Positions 6,521 to 13,392 of a DNA stretch of 19,915 bases are shown piece after piece. Each line of letters starts with the position of its first letter. The first letter of the stretch is position 1. The notes below the pieces were generated by a model, which had not been told where the DNA came from, did no database searches, and saw only the letters and a program-made list of their open reading frames with translations. Source of the DNA: JAICTV01 sp035634055 (GTDB taxonomy: Bacteria; Planctomycetota; Phycisphaerae; Tepidisphaerales; Tepidisphaeraceae); NCBI GenBank assembly GCA_035634055.1, contig DASQDR010000019.1, positions 1 to 19,915 on the forward strand, given 5' to 3'. The position numbers and the translations under genes were made by a program.

Positions 6521-7615
6521 ATGTCGACGACGCTGGACTACAACGCCGCCGCCGATCCGTCCGTGCGGCAGGCGGTCAGCCGGGCGGTCTGGTCGGTGAT
6601 CCAGACGGGGCTGATCACCACCGCGCTGGCGCTGTTCGGCGTGTTCGTCCTGGCCAGCCGGGTCAACAACATCAACGCGATGGACTTCTACTCCCCGGCG
6701 TGGTTCCCGCTGGGCGCGTGGTCGGTGGGGACGGTCGCCGGCAGCGGGTACGTCGTCGCCTCGTGGTGGACCGGCCTGCGCGTGCGCGGCTGGTTGCTGC
6801 TGGGGGTGGCCGCCCTCCAGCTCGTCGGTTACGTGGGCGCGCACTACGCCGAGTACGCCACGCTCGACCTGGTCTACCGCGACTCGCACGAGGCGGTCGG
6901 GTTCTTCTCCTACTTCCACTACGCGACGATCAGCCTGGCCCTCGGCCCGCACGGGTTTCGCGACGGCGAGGTGCCGCTGGGGACCTGGGGTTACGCGGTG
7001 CGCGGCGTCGAGGCGGCGGCGTTTGCCACGGTCGTCATCGCCGCGGCACTGGTGCTGGTCCGCCGGCCGCGCTGCGACGGCTGCGGCGGGACGCCCGAGC
7101 GCCGCCGGCTGGCGGTCGTCCCGCCCGCCCACCTCCGCCACGCCGTCGCCGCCGTCGAGTGCTTCGCCCGCGGCGGCGACGTCGACAAGCTGACCCACGC
7201 CCTGCGCGCCCACGAGCGCCCGGCCACCGAGCCTCCGGCCGACGCCGACTGCGACCTGGTCCTGACCCGCTGCGGCGTGTGCGGCATCGGGCACGTCGAC
7301 ACGGTGACCCGCGCCGAGGCCAACGGTAGCCCCAGCGTTCCGCGCGCCGCGGATGGCCCGATGACGGTCGCCGCGGGCGCTACGGTCGCCGCGGACGCCA
7401 TGGTCGCCGCGGGCGCCACCGACGCCCGCCACACCGCGGCGAGCCGCCCGACCGCGCTCGGCAGAGCGATCACGCCCGTTGCCGCCGGGTCACCATCCGC
7501 CGCGGCGGCGCGGATCTGCGATTCCGCCACCGGCTCGCCTGCGGTGCGGGTGGAGATCCGCCCCCAATTCGCGCAACGGCTGGGCGGTGACCCCCGCGAT
7601 CCATCAGTGGCGTAG
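6521..7615 (+). CDS. Membrane protein with split CxxC motif and low-complexity tail
   Basis: The protein has 364 residues. Hydrophobic segments at about 24-46, 64-82, 88-108 and 165-181 predict four membrane helices. After them come CDGC (185-188) and CGVC (251-254), two CxxC knuckles that could together bind zinc, enclosing a soluble segment of about 60 residues. Residues about 270-340 are low complexity, with VAAGATVAADAMVAAGATDA made from near-repeats of about 21 nt. I recognise no family; the two knuckles suggest metal binding on the side where the C-terminal domain lies. ATG 6521 was preferred to the TTG at 6515 by codon type. The last 90 residues have weaker support, and the real protein may have ended earlier before repeat expansion. 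Confidence 0.65.
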   Translation: MSTTLDYNAAADPSVRQAVSRAVWSVIQTGLITTALALFGVFVLASRVNNINAMDFYSPAWFPLGAWSVGTVAGSGYVVASWWTGLRVRGWLLLGVAALQLVGYVGAHYAEYATLDLVYRDSHEAVGFFSYFHYATISLALGPHGFRDGEVPLGTWGYAVRGVEAAAFATVVIAAALVLVRRPRCDGCGGTPERRRLAVVPPAHLRHAVAAVECFARGGDVDKLTHALRAHERPATEPPADADCDLVLTRCGVCGIGHVDTVTRAEANGSPSVPRAADGPMTVAAGATVAADAMVAAGATDARHTAASRPTALGRAITPVAAGSPSAAAARICDSATGSPAVRVEIRPQFAQRLGGDPRDPSVA

Positions 7616-7688
7616 CGGGGGGGCCGCGGACACTCGCGTTCGGTGCCGCCCAACCGTGGGCACGGGTTTTCAGGGGCACCTTCAACGT

Positions 7689-7865
7689 TAGAGCGGTGCG
7701 CGTTTGGTGTTTAGCGTCGGCAGCAGGAGTTGTGTCATCCCGAAGCGTACTCGCGAGGGATCTCCTGTCGGGGGAGCAGCGTTCACCGGCCCGAGATCCT
7801 TCGCGAGTACGCTCAGGATCACATTGCGGGTGCCTGTCCGCCACACCCAATGGCGCACCGCTCTA
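7689..7865. repeat. Nested palindromic intergenic element, copy A
   Basis: The outer arms TAGAGCGGTGCGC (7689-7701) and GCGCACCGCTCTA (7853-7865) are perfect 13-bp inverted repeats. Inside them a second pair (7733-7764 and 7793-7823) pairs over about 31 nt with three mismatches and one unpaired base: TGTCATCCCGAAGCGTACTC on the left and GAGTACGCTCAGGATCACA on the right. It lies between convergent genes (the membrane protein and argF), so the RNA hairpin could also stop transcription from both sides. The inner part matches copy B at 10522-10610. Confidence 0.85.
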
Positions 7866-7899
7866 GCCTGGTGATCGGCAACGGGGACCGGCGCGCGGG

Positions 7900-8820
7900 C
7901 TACATCCCGCCCATCAGCACCGCGAGGATCCCCTTTTGCGCGTGCAGGCGGTTCTCGGCTTCCTCGAAGACCAGCGAGCGCGGGCCTTCCATGACGGACT
8001 CGCTGATCTCGTAGCCGCGGTAGGCGGGCAGGCAGTGCAGCACCACCGCCTGCCTCGGCGCCAGCGCCAGCAGGCGATCGTCCACCTGGAAGCCGGCGAA
8101 GTCCTTGATGCGCCGCTGCTTCTCGGCCTCCTGGCCCATGCTGACCCAGGTGTCGGTGACGACCACGTCCGCCTCGCGCACCGCGTCGGCCGGGTCGTGG
8201 GTCAGCACGAAGTCCAGGGCGGGCACCTGCGACATGATCCGATCGATGTCCCCCTGCGGCAGCTCGTACCCGGCCGGCGACGCCAGCACGAAGCGCATCC
8301 CCAGCTTGCCGCACGCCGCGGCGAGCGAGCGCGTGACGTTGTTGCCGTCGCCGACGAACGCCATCGTCAGCCCCTCGAGCCGGCCGAAGTGCTCCTCGAT
8401 CGTCAGCACGTCCGCCAGCGCCTGGCACGGGTGGTTGTAGTCGGTCAGGCCGTTGATGACCGGCACCTGCGACCACCGCGCCAGCTCCAGGACCTTCTCG
8501 TGCTCGAACGTGCGGGCCATGATCCCGTCGCACATCGACGCCAGCACGCGCGCGACGTCGCGCACCTCCTCGCGGACGCCCCAGCCCATTTCCTCGCCGC
8601 GAAGCATCATCGCCGTCCCGCCGAGCTGCGCCATCCCCGCGGCGAAGGAAACGCGCGTGCGCAGGCTCGGCTTCTCGAAGATCATCGCCAGGACCTTCCC
8701 CGCCAACACCGCCTCGTTCCGGCCGGTCTCGCGCAAGTGCTTCTTGAGCCGCTTGGCGACATCGAGCATGTGGCGGAGCTGGTCGGGTGAACAATCGGAG
8801 ATGGCGATGAAGTCTTTCAT
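7900..8820 (-). CDS. argF: Ornithine carbamoyltransferase
   Basis: The 306-residue enzyme joins carbamoyl phosphate and ornithine to give citrulline in arginine synthesis, in the cytoplasm and normally as a trimer. Motifs in order: carbamoyl-phosphate loop SLRTR (52-56, inside FEKPSLRTRVSF), HPCQ (130-133), the ornithine loop DTWVSMG (223-229) and HCLPAYRG (262-269) with the catalytic Cys264. Length is normal for the family. ATG 8820 overlaps the stop of the toxin gene by 4 nt (ATGA), which suggests translational coupling and that argF is expressed as the last gene of argB-antitoxin-toxin-argF. The Tyr in HCLPAYRG, where HCLPAHRG is more usual, is a mild variant. Confidence 0.95.
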   Translation of the reverse strand: MKDFIAISDCSPDQLRHMLDVAKRLKKHLRETGRNEAVLAGKVLAMIFEKPSLRTRVSFAAGMAQLGGTAMMLRGEEMGWGVREEVRDVARVLASMCDGIMARTFEHEKVLELARWSQVPVINGLTDYNHPCQALADVLTIEEHFGRLEGLTMAFVGDGNNVTRSLAAACGKLGMRFVLASPAGYELPQGDIDRIMSQVPALDFVLTHDPADAVREADVVVTDTWVSMGQEAEKQRRIKDFAGFQVDDRLLALAPRQAVVLHCLPAYRGYEISESVMEGPRSLVFEEAENRLHAQKGILAVLMGGM

Positions 8821-9179
8821 GGGAGGTCGAGCGCCCGCCGCAGTTGAAGATCTGTTTGCCGTCGTGTCACCGGGCCCGTCACGCCCAGCCGTCGCGCGAC
8901 GACCCGATCCGACAACGTGACCAGCTTGTCCAGGCGCACGAGCGAATCGACCCGCAAGCCACTGGCCCCGAACTCCGGGTCCGTCTGGAAGAGCTGAACT
9001 TCGGCGCCGCGCGGCGATCGGTTCGTGATGACGCTGATGATGAAGGCCGCGATCACGTCGCCGGCCTGCGGGTCGGCCGACACGATCACCGCCGGGCGCA
9101 CCTTCTGTGCCGTGAGATCCGCGAAGGGAAACGGCACCAGAACGACGTCGCCACGTCGAAGTCGCGAGGGTGGCGGCAT
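8817..9179 (-). CDS. PemK/MazF-type toxin, probable mRNA endoribonuclease
   Basis: The 120-residue protein begins RRGDVVLVPFPFADLTAQKV followed by RPAVIVS (8-34), the defining start of the PemK/MazF (CcdB-like barrel) toxin family, which usually cut mRNA at short sequences. The rest (VIAAFIISVITNRSPRGAEV, then RVDSLVRLDKLVTLSDRVV) also follows the family plan, and the length is normal. The likely basic and Arg active-site residues are present, so it appears intact. It starts 2 nt after the antitoxin stop and its own stop overlaps the argF start. It sits inside an arginine operon, so its level should follow arginine operon transcription unless there is an internal promoter. Cleavage specificity is not readable. 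Confidence 0.87.
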   Translation of the reverse strand: MPPPSRLRRGDVVLVPFPFADLTAQKVRPAVIVSADPQAGDVIAAFIISVITNRSPRGAEVQLFQTDPEFGASGLRVDSLVRLDKLVTLSDRVVARRLGVTGPVTRRQTDLQLRRALDLP

Positions 9180-9181
9180 CC

Positions 9182-9397
9182 CTAAAGCGCCTCGCCGTCG
9201 GCGTTGGTATAGACGTCTTCGCGCGGGTCGTTGAGGAAGTCCATCGAGCCGCTGCCCTGCGCAAGCTCCGCAAGGTTTTCCGAGGCCAGGCCGTCCTGAT
9301 CGAGCAGTGTCACCGTCACGCGCGTGTTCTCCGGCAGGTCCAGAGGCTCGAGCGGCGTCAGTTTGCCGCCGTTGTAAATCGCATGAATGGTACGCAT
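9182..9397 (-). CDS. AF2212-type antitoxin (DUF104-like)
   Basis: The 71-residue protein opens MRTIHAIYNGGKLTPLEPLD then LPENTRVTVTL, the small beta-rich N-terminal domain of the antitoxin AF2212-like/DUF104 family. The acidic C-terminal half (SMDFLNDPREDVYTNADGEA) is the part expected to wrap around and block the toxin. AAGGTG lies 9 nt before the ATG. It lies 44 nt after argB and 2 nt before the toxin, the normal antitoxin-first order. AF2212-type antitoxins are often paired with PIN-domain toxins, so pairing here with a PemK/MazF-type toxin is a mixed combination. Whether it also represses its own transcription is unknown; no separate DNA-binding fold is obvious. Confidence 0.82.
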   Translation of the reverse strand: MRTIHAIYNGGKLTPLEPLDLPENTRVTVTLLDQDGLASENLAELAQGSGSMDFLNDPREDVYTNADGEAL

Positions 9398-9441
9398 TGG
9401 GGACACCTTGCGCGCGCATTCTATCGCGCGCCGGCACGCGC

Positions 9442-10326
9442 TCACATTACGATTTCGGTCCCGATCCCTGCCTCGGTATAGATCTCCAGCAGGAGCGAGT
9501 GCGGGATGCGGCCGTCGATGATGTGGGCCTTGTTGACGCCCCCCTTGAGGGCGGTGGCGCACGCTTCCACCTTGGGGATCATGCCGCTGGAGATGCTGCC
9601 GTCGCGGACCATCTCGTTGATCTGATCGAGCGTCACGTGGCTGACGCGGGTGGCGGGATCCTTGGCGTCGCGTCGGATGCCGTGGGTGTCGGAGACGACG
9701 ATCAGCTTCTCCGCCCGCATCGCCGCCGCCACGGCGCCGGCGGCGGTGTCGGCGTTGACGTTCAGCTTCCCGCCCGCGTCGTCGCGCGCGATGGTGGCGA
9801 TCACGGGGATCGAGTCGGCCTGCACCAGCAGTTGCAGCAGGCGGGCGTTGACGGTGCGCACGTCGCCGACCAGCCCCAGGTCGATGCGCCGACCGTCGGG
9901 GCCGGGGAAGTAGGTCTTCTCGGCGAACAGCACCACGCTGCTGAGCGAGTGCAGGCCCATGGCCTCGCAACCCTGGCTCTGGATGAAGCTGACGATGAAC
10001 CGGTTGATCTGGTTGCACAGCACGTGCTCGGCGATCGCGAGCGTGCGCTCGTCGGTGTAGCGGCGGCCCATGACCATCTGCGGCTCCAGGCCGGCGGTCT
10101 TCATCGCCTCGTTGATCGCCTTGCCGCCGCCGTGCACCAGGACCGGCTGCATGCCGACGTAATTCATGAACACGATGTCGGTCAGGATGTTCGACAGCGC
10201 GACCTCGTCATCCATGATCGAGCCGCCGACCTTCACCACGATCACCTTCTCGTGGAACCGCTGGATGTAGGAGAGCGCCTCCACCAGCCCGGCCGCCTTG
10301 TTGATCGCATCGTGCGTGACTTCCAC
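9442..10326 (-). CDS. argB: N-acetylglutamate kinase
   Basis: The 294-residue enzyme phosphorylates N-acetyl-L-glutamate, the second step of arginine synthesis. Visible motifs are KVGGS (32-36), VHGGGK (64-69), GRRYTDE for the acetylglutamate, GLVGDV, NVNADTAAGAVA near 190-205, and the C-terminal IYTEAGIGTEIV. The N-terminal helix (residues 3-25, AINKAAGLVEALSYIQRF) resembles that of the arginine-sensitive hexameric kinases of Pseudomonas and Thermotoga, so feedback inhibition by arginine is likely. GTG 10326 was chosen: GGGAG lies about 8 nt upstream, and the protein then begins at that helix. The open frame extends upstream to 10527 through repeat sequence, which is not coding. It leads the operon. 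Confidence 0.95.
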   Translation of the reverse strand: MEVTHDAINKAAGLVEALSYIQRFHEKVIVVKVGGSIMDDEVALSNILTDIVFMNYVGMQPVLVHGGGKAINEAMKTAGLEPQMVMGRRYTDERTLAIAEHVLCNQINRFIVSFIQSQGCEAMGLHSLSSVVLFAEKTYFPGPDGRRIDLGLVGDVRTVNARLLQLLVQADSIPVIATIARDDAGGKLNVNADTAAGAVAAAMRAEKLIVVSDTHGIRRDAKDPATRVSHVTLDQINEMVRDGSISSGMIPKVEACATALKGGVNKAHIIDGRIPHSLLLEIYTEAGIGTEIVM

Positions 10327-10357
10327 CGGATGTTCTCCCGCGCGCGAAAAGGAGGCG

Positions 10358-10386
10358 ATGGTAGAAGGGTGGGGCGGGAGTGTCAA
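10358..10386 (-). promoter_or_regulatory. Promoter of the argB-antitoxin-toxin-argF operon
   Basis: On the minus strand TTGACA (10386-10381) is a perfect -35 box; after exactly 17 nt TACCAT (10363-10358) matches 4 of 6 positions of the -10 box. It ends about 32 nt before the GTG of argB, giving a short leader. No ARG-box-like palindrome is evident next to it. Confidence 0.65.
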
Positions 10387-10480
10387 AATGGAGGGGAGGG
10401 ATGGAGGGACGGAGGAACCAAGGGACGAGGGACGAGGGACTAAGGGACTGAGTGACAGAGGGAGCGAGGGAGTACGGGAC
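10387..10480. repeat. Purine-rich AGGGACNA-type tandem repeats
   Basis: The plus strand is almost pure purine with repeated GAGGGAC and AGGGACTAAGGGACTGAG words. A pyrimidine-rich counterpart with TGTCCCTCAGTCCCCC lies at 10646-10740 on the far side of palindrome B, so the two tracts form outer arms of a larger imperfect inverted structure. The right arm runs into the 3' end of the ydbL-like gene. Confidence 0.6.
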
Positions 10481-10521
10481 GCGCAGGCTGTGCGGGACGG
10501 GCCGTTCGGCCCTCGCCGTCG

Positions 10522-10610
10522 TGTCATCCCGAAGCGTCCCCGCGAGGGATCTCGGGACGGAGAGCGCTTCCCCAGCCCGAGATCCCTCGCGAGTACGCTT
10601 CGGGATGACA
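10522..10610. repeat. Palindromic intergenic element, copy B
   Basis: The arms 10522-10556 and 10576-10610 pair at 33 of 35 positions around a 19-nt loop, beginning TGTCATCCCGAAGCGT and ending ACGCTTCGGGATGACA. It is the same family as the inner part of copy A. It sits 5' of the argB operon and 3' of the ydbL-like gene, both on the minus strand. A transcript would form a very stable hairpin and could act as a terminator-like or RNA-stabilising structure for the ydb operon. The 10327-10686 gap contains only this, its flanking tracts and the argB promoter. Confidence 0.85.
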
Positions 10611-10686
10611 GTCCTTCGTTCGGCCGACGCGGCGCCCCAATCCCGCCTAAGTCCGTTTGTCCCTCAGTCCCCCAGCCCCTCTCCCC

Positions 10687-11109
10687 TCACTCGCTCCCCT
10701 TCCGCCGCCACTTCCCCTCCTCCTTCAACCATTCCCCCGCCCGGGCCTTCTCGAAATTTCGCTTGGCGGCGCGCTCCGCCACCACCTCGGCGGACGCCGC
10801 CTCCTTTTTCGCGATCAGGCGGTAGAGCTCCTTGCGGTCGGCGTTTTCCTGCTCGACCAGGTCGGCCGACTTCTTCTCCTTGACGAAGTCGAGGTAGCCG
10901 TCGCTGGTCTCGCCGACGGCTCCGGCCTTCTTGAGCTGGCGGATCTCCGGATCGCGCTCCTCGAAACGCTTGCGCAGCTCGGCCAGCTTCGCGTCCTGCG
11001 CCAGCAGCGGCGCGGAAAGCGTGGGGAGCGCCATCACGGCCACCAGCGCCAGCACCATCGTCAACCAGGATCGGCGGGTCACGGGCTTGTTGATCGTCGT
11101 CGTCGTCAT
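10687..11109 (-). CDS. ydbL: YdbL-like protein (DUF1318), periplasmic
   Basis: The 140-residue protein has an N-terminal signal (basic start, then LTMVLALVAVMALPTLSAPL, likely cut near LLAQ/DA). The mature part is DUF1318-like: RFEERDPEIRQLKKAGAVGE, SDGYLDFV and AEVVAERAAKRNFEKARAGE, matching the YdbL plan of small periplasmic helical proteins. In E. coli YdbL is encoded with YdbH and YnbE and is thought to help, perhaps as a chaperone, the YdbH-YnbE bridge that works in outer membrane lipid homeostasis. The order here is the same. ATG 11109 has AGGA 8 nt upstream and follows the YnbE-like stop by 14 nt. The C-terminal tail is highly charged and overlaps the pyrimidine repeat tract. The gene name is by family and context. 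Confidence 0.8.
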   Translation of the reverse strand: MTTTTINKPVTRRSWLTMVLALVAVMALPTLSAPLLAQDAKLAELRKRFEERDPEIRQLKKAGAVGETSDGYLDFVKEKKSADLVEQENADRKELYRLIAKKEAASAEVVAERAAKRNFEKARAGEWLKEEGKWRRKGSE

Positions 11110-11123
11110 GATGCTCGTCCTGT

Positions 11124-11426
11124 TCACTTGACCTCCCCTGCCGCCTGCGCGGTTCCGGCCGGCTTCGTCGTTGCCGCGGCGGCGGCGGCTTGCGTGGCGG
11201 CGGCGGCCTGGGTGGCGGCGGCGCGCTCCTGATAGGCGAAGAACTCGTCCAGCGAGCGGTCCACGCGGATGTTCACGTCGTGTACGATGTGGATCGTCTG
11301 CACCTCGATCGGATCGACGCGCACCCGCGCACAGCCGCCAGCGCCGGCCCCCGCCCCCGCGCCGATCACCACGACCGCGCCGCCCCCGACGGCCGCCAAC
11401 GTCGCCTTCCACGCACGGCTTCTCAT
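11124..11426 (-). CDS. ynbE: YnbE-like small lipoprotein
   Basis: The 100-residue protein starts with a hydrophobic Gly/Ala/Val signal ending AGGC, with Cys32 as the probable lipidated residue (a weak but plausible lipobox). The mature start VDPIEVQTIHIVHDVNIRVD then RSLDEFF matches the YnbE pattern of a short beta strand ending in a V-D-x-x-L-D/E segment. In E. coli, outer-membrane YnbE adds strands to the end of the YdbH beta groove to complete an intermembrane bridge. The last 35 residues are Ala/Thr/Gln-rich low complexity and are not expected in YnbE. Its ATG overlaps the YdbH-like stop by 4 nt (ATGA), so the two are probably made in fixed proportion. Confidence 0.78.
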   Translation of the reverse strand: MRSRAWKATLAAVGGGAVVVIGAGAGAGAGGCARVRVDPIEVQTIHIVHDVNIRVDRSLDEFFAYQERAAATQAAAATQAAAAAATTKPAGTAQAAGEVK

Positions 11427-13237
11427 GACGCTTCCTTTCCCGCCGCCCTTGTCGCCGGCGGCTCGTGCGGCGCCGGCGATGCCTGCGGCGCTTCGGCCGG
11501 TGGCTGCAGCGCCGGCGATGCCTGCGGCGCTTCGGCCGGCGGCTGCGATGCGTTGATCGCCTCCTGCACGCCGAGGTACGACTTGAGCAGGTGGTCGATG
11601 CGGTTCACGTTCAGCTCGTAGTTGATCCGCTGCCGCGCGCCGGTGCGCCCGCGGCCCTTCATCCGCACGCGCGCCACCACGCCTCCGCCCGCCGGCGCGT
11701 TTTCCAGCCGGGCCGACAGTTGATCGTACTCGAAGTCACCCAGCGCCTCGGTGATGTCACGTTTGATCTGCTGCGCCTGCGAAGGCGAGTCCGCCCGCGC
11801 CCGCGCCGCCGCCTCCGCCGACGGCAGGATCGCCGCCGCGTCCTTGATCTGCACCTGTCCGCCCGACAGCGCCGACAGTTGCCCGCTGCCGAACTCGATC
11901 CGCGCGCCGTCGATGGTGACGGGGATGTCGCCGCTGATCTTTCCCTGCCCGCTGGCCTTCTCTGGCGCGAATAGTTCGAGCAGGCGGCTGAGCTCCAACT
12001 GGCGGGCGTGCAGGGTCAGCGAGACCGGGCCGCCCGCGCCCGCCAGGCGCACGTCGGTGGCGGCGACGCTGCCGCCGAGCCAGTCCCAGCGCGTCTGCCG
12101 CACCAGCACGTCGCCCGGCGCGGTCACCTCGAACTCCAGGCTGCCGTTGGCAAATTCCAGGTCGCCCACCTTGAGCCGCTCCGCCGCCAGCACCTGCCGC
12201 GGCGCCGTCGCCGGCGGGGCGAAATCGATCAGCGTGACGGTGCCGCTGACGCCCTGCGCCGAAAGCTCCGGCGTGGCCAGGGCGGCGCCGCGGGCGCTGA
12301 TCGTCACGGTCGGGCGGGATATCGCGTCAAAGTGGCCCACACCTTCAAAGACACCGGCCGAGACCAGAAGTTTGGCGGCACTAGCTTCTCCAGCTTGCCG
12401 CGCCAGCACCTCAAGCTTTCCCCGGGCGTCCACGCCGCCGGCGTCCCAGCTCACGCGGACGCCCCCCGTCAGCGCGCCGTCGATTCCGGCCGCCGGCGCG
12501 CCGGCATACGTCCGCACCACCGAGTCGATCAGCTCGCCCGCCAGGCTCCCCTCCATCTCCGCCGACCCGTGACGCAGGCTCTGCGCCACCTTTCCGCTGG
12601 CGGAGAGGCGGTCGCCCTTGGCGGCGCTGTGAAGGTCGAACCAGTACCACGGCCCCGACCGCCCCACCTGCCCGCGCACCGGTACCGCCCGCGCGTCCGC
12701 CAAGATCAACGCGCAGTCGCGCAACTCGATATCGTTCAGCGGCAAATCGAGCCCCGCCGCGGGTGCCGTAGCCGGCGGCGGTGGCGGCACGTTGGAGGCG
12801 GCCGTCGCGGGCGTTCTCGGCTTCATCGGCAGCTTGGCCGGATCGGCCGACAGCCGGGCGCCGGTGAGGATCACGCGATCGACGCGCCCGCGCCACAGGT
12901 CGGCGACGGCGTACTGCACGCGCACGTGATCGACGTGATGGTCCGGCCCCAGCCGCAGGTCGCGGATGTCGGTCGCGCGCAGCGTCACCCGGGCAACCCG
13001 AAACGTCGCCCGCGGCAGCCCGGCCGCGTCGAGCACGGCGCGCACCCGGTCGCGGACAATCCGCGGCATCAGCACGAACTGGCACAGCAGCACCGCCGCG
13101 ACGACGAGGCTGACCGGCACCAGCACGCGCGGCCGAACGATCCACCGTCGCCACCACGGGCGGCGGCGCGGCGCGTTCGCCGGCGAGTTGGCGGGCGCGT
13201 TCGCGGGCATGGCTGCTTTGACGCTCATCGTGGTCAT
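11423..13237 (-). CDS. ydbH: YdbH-like AsmA-family intermembrane protein
   Basis: The 604-residue protein has a basic, Pro-rich cytoplasmic start, one membrane helix (about residues 37-58, VLVPVSLVVAAVLLCQFVLM), then a long periplasmic part of repeated amphipathic beta strands typical of AsmA/YdbH/TamB proteins that form a hydrophobic groove for phospholipids. The C-terminal segment GQGKISGDIPVTIDGARIEF GSGQLSAL is the YdbH signature region. E. coli YdbH is larger (about 880 residues), so this is a short version. The end is a Pro/Ala-rich tail with two 39-bp repeats. ATG 13237 is used; ATG 13228 is equally possible, because a TAAGAT box (13241-13236) would then give a leaderless message. It starts the three-gene operon. 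Confidence 0.8.
   Translation of the reverse strand: MTTMSVKAAMPANAPANSPANAPRRRPWWRRWIVRPRVLVPVSLVVAAVLLCQFVLMPRIVRDRVRAVLDAAGLPRATFRVARVTLRATDIRDLRLGPDHHVDHVRVQYAVADLWRGRVDRVILTGARLSADPAKLPMKPRTPATAASNVPPPPPATAPAAGLDLPLNDIELRDCALILADARAVPVRGQVGRSGPWYWFDLHSAAKGDRLSASGKVAQSLRHGSAEMEGSLAGELIDSVVRTYAGAPAAGIDGALTGGVRVSWDAGGVDARGKLEVLARQAGEASAAKLLVSAGVFEGVGHFDAISRPTVTISARGAALATPELSAQGVSGTVTLIDFAPPATAPRQVLAAERLKVGDLEFANGSLEFEVTAPGDVLVRQTRWDWLGGSVAATDVRLAGAGGPVSLTLHARQLELSRLLELFAPEKASGQGKISGDIPVTIDGARIEFGSGQLSALSGGQVQIKDAAAILPSAEAAARARADSPSQAQQIKRDITEALGDFEYDQLSARLENAPAGGGVVARVRMKGRGRTGARQRINYELNVNRIDHLLKSYLGVQEAINASQPPAEAPQASPALQPPAEAPQASPAPHEPPATRAAGKEAS
11472..11549. repeat. Two 39-bp tandem repeats in the ydbH-like gene
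   Basis: Units 11472-11510 and 11511-11549 differ only in the last several bases. They encode PPAEAPQASPA twice in the C-terminal tail of the YdbH-like protein and keep the frame, so the tail length could vary by 13 residues. Confidence 0.8.
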
Positions 13238-13266
13238 CTTAGAATGCCCGCGGCCACCGAATCGCG

Positions 13267-13287
13267 GCTCGGGCGGCTTGCCCGAGC
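13267..13287. repeat. Hairpin with 8-bp stem between divergent genes
   Basis: GCTCGGGC and GCCCGAGC pair perfectly around GGCTT, followed by TTTTGCCGCGG on plus. It resembles the CTTGGGCG hairpins at 5495-5563. It lies upstream of both neighbours, so it is more likely a scattered repeat than a terminator. Confidence 0.55.
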
Positions 13288-13392
13288 TTTTGCCGCGGCG
13301 CGCGGCTGCTGGGACATCAATACGGCCCGGCCGCCGCGATGCGCTCGGTGCCGCGCCGCGCCGCCCGTCCGCCGGATCAGACAGGAGCCGCC

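Noticed and set aside
10326..10527. N-terminal extension of argB to 10527
   Set aside because: The added residues are translated from the purine/pyrimidine repeat, and a good promoter plus Shine-Dalgarno lie just before GTG 10326.
13267..13287. Rho-independent terminator on plus at the GCTCGGGC hairpin with TTTT
   Set aside because: It lies between divergent genes, so there is no transcript from either neighbour to end there, and the T run is only four bases long.
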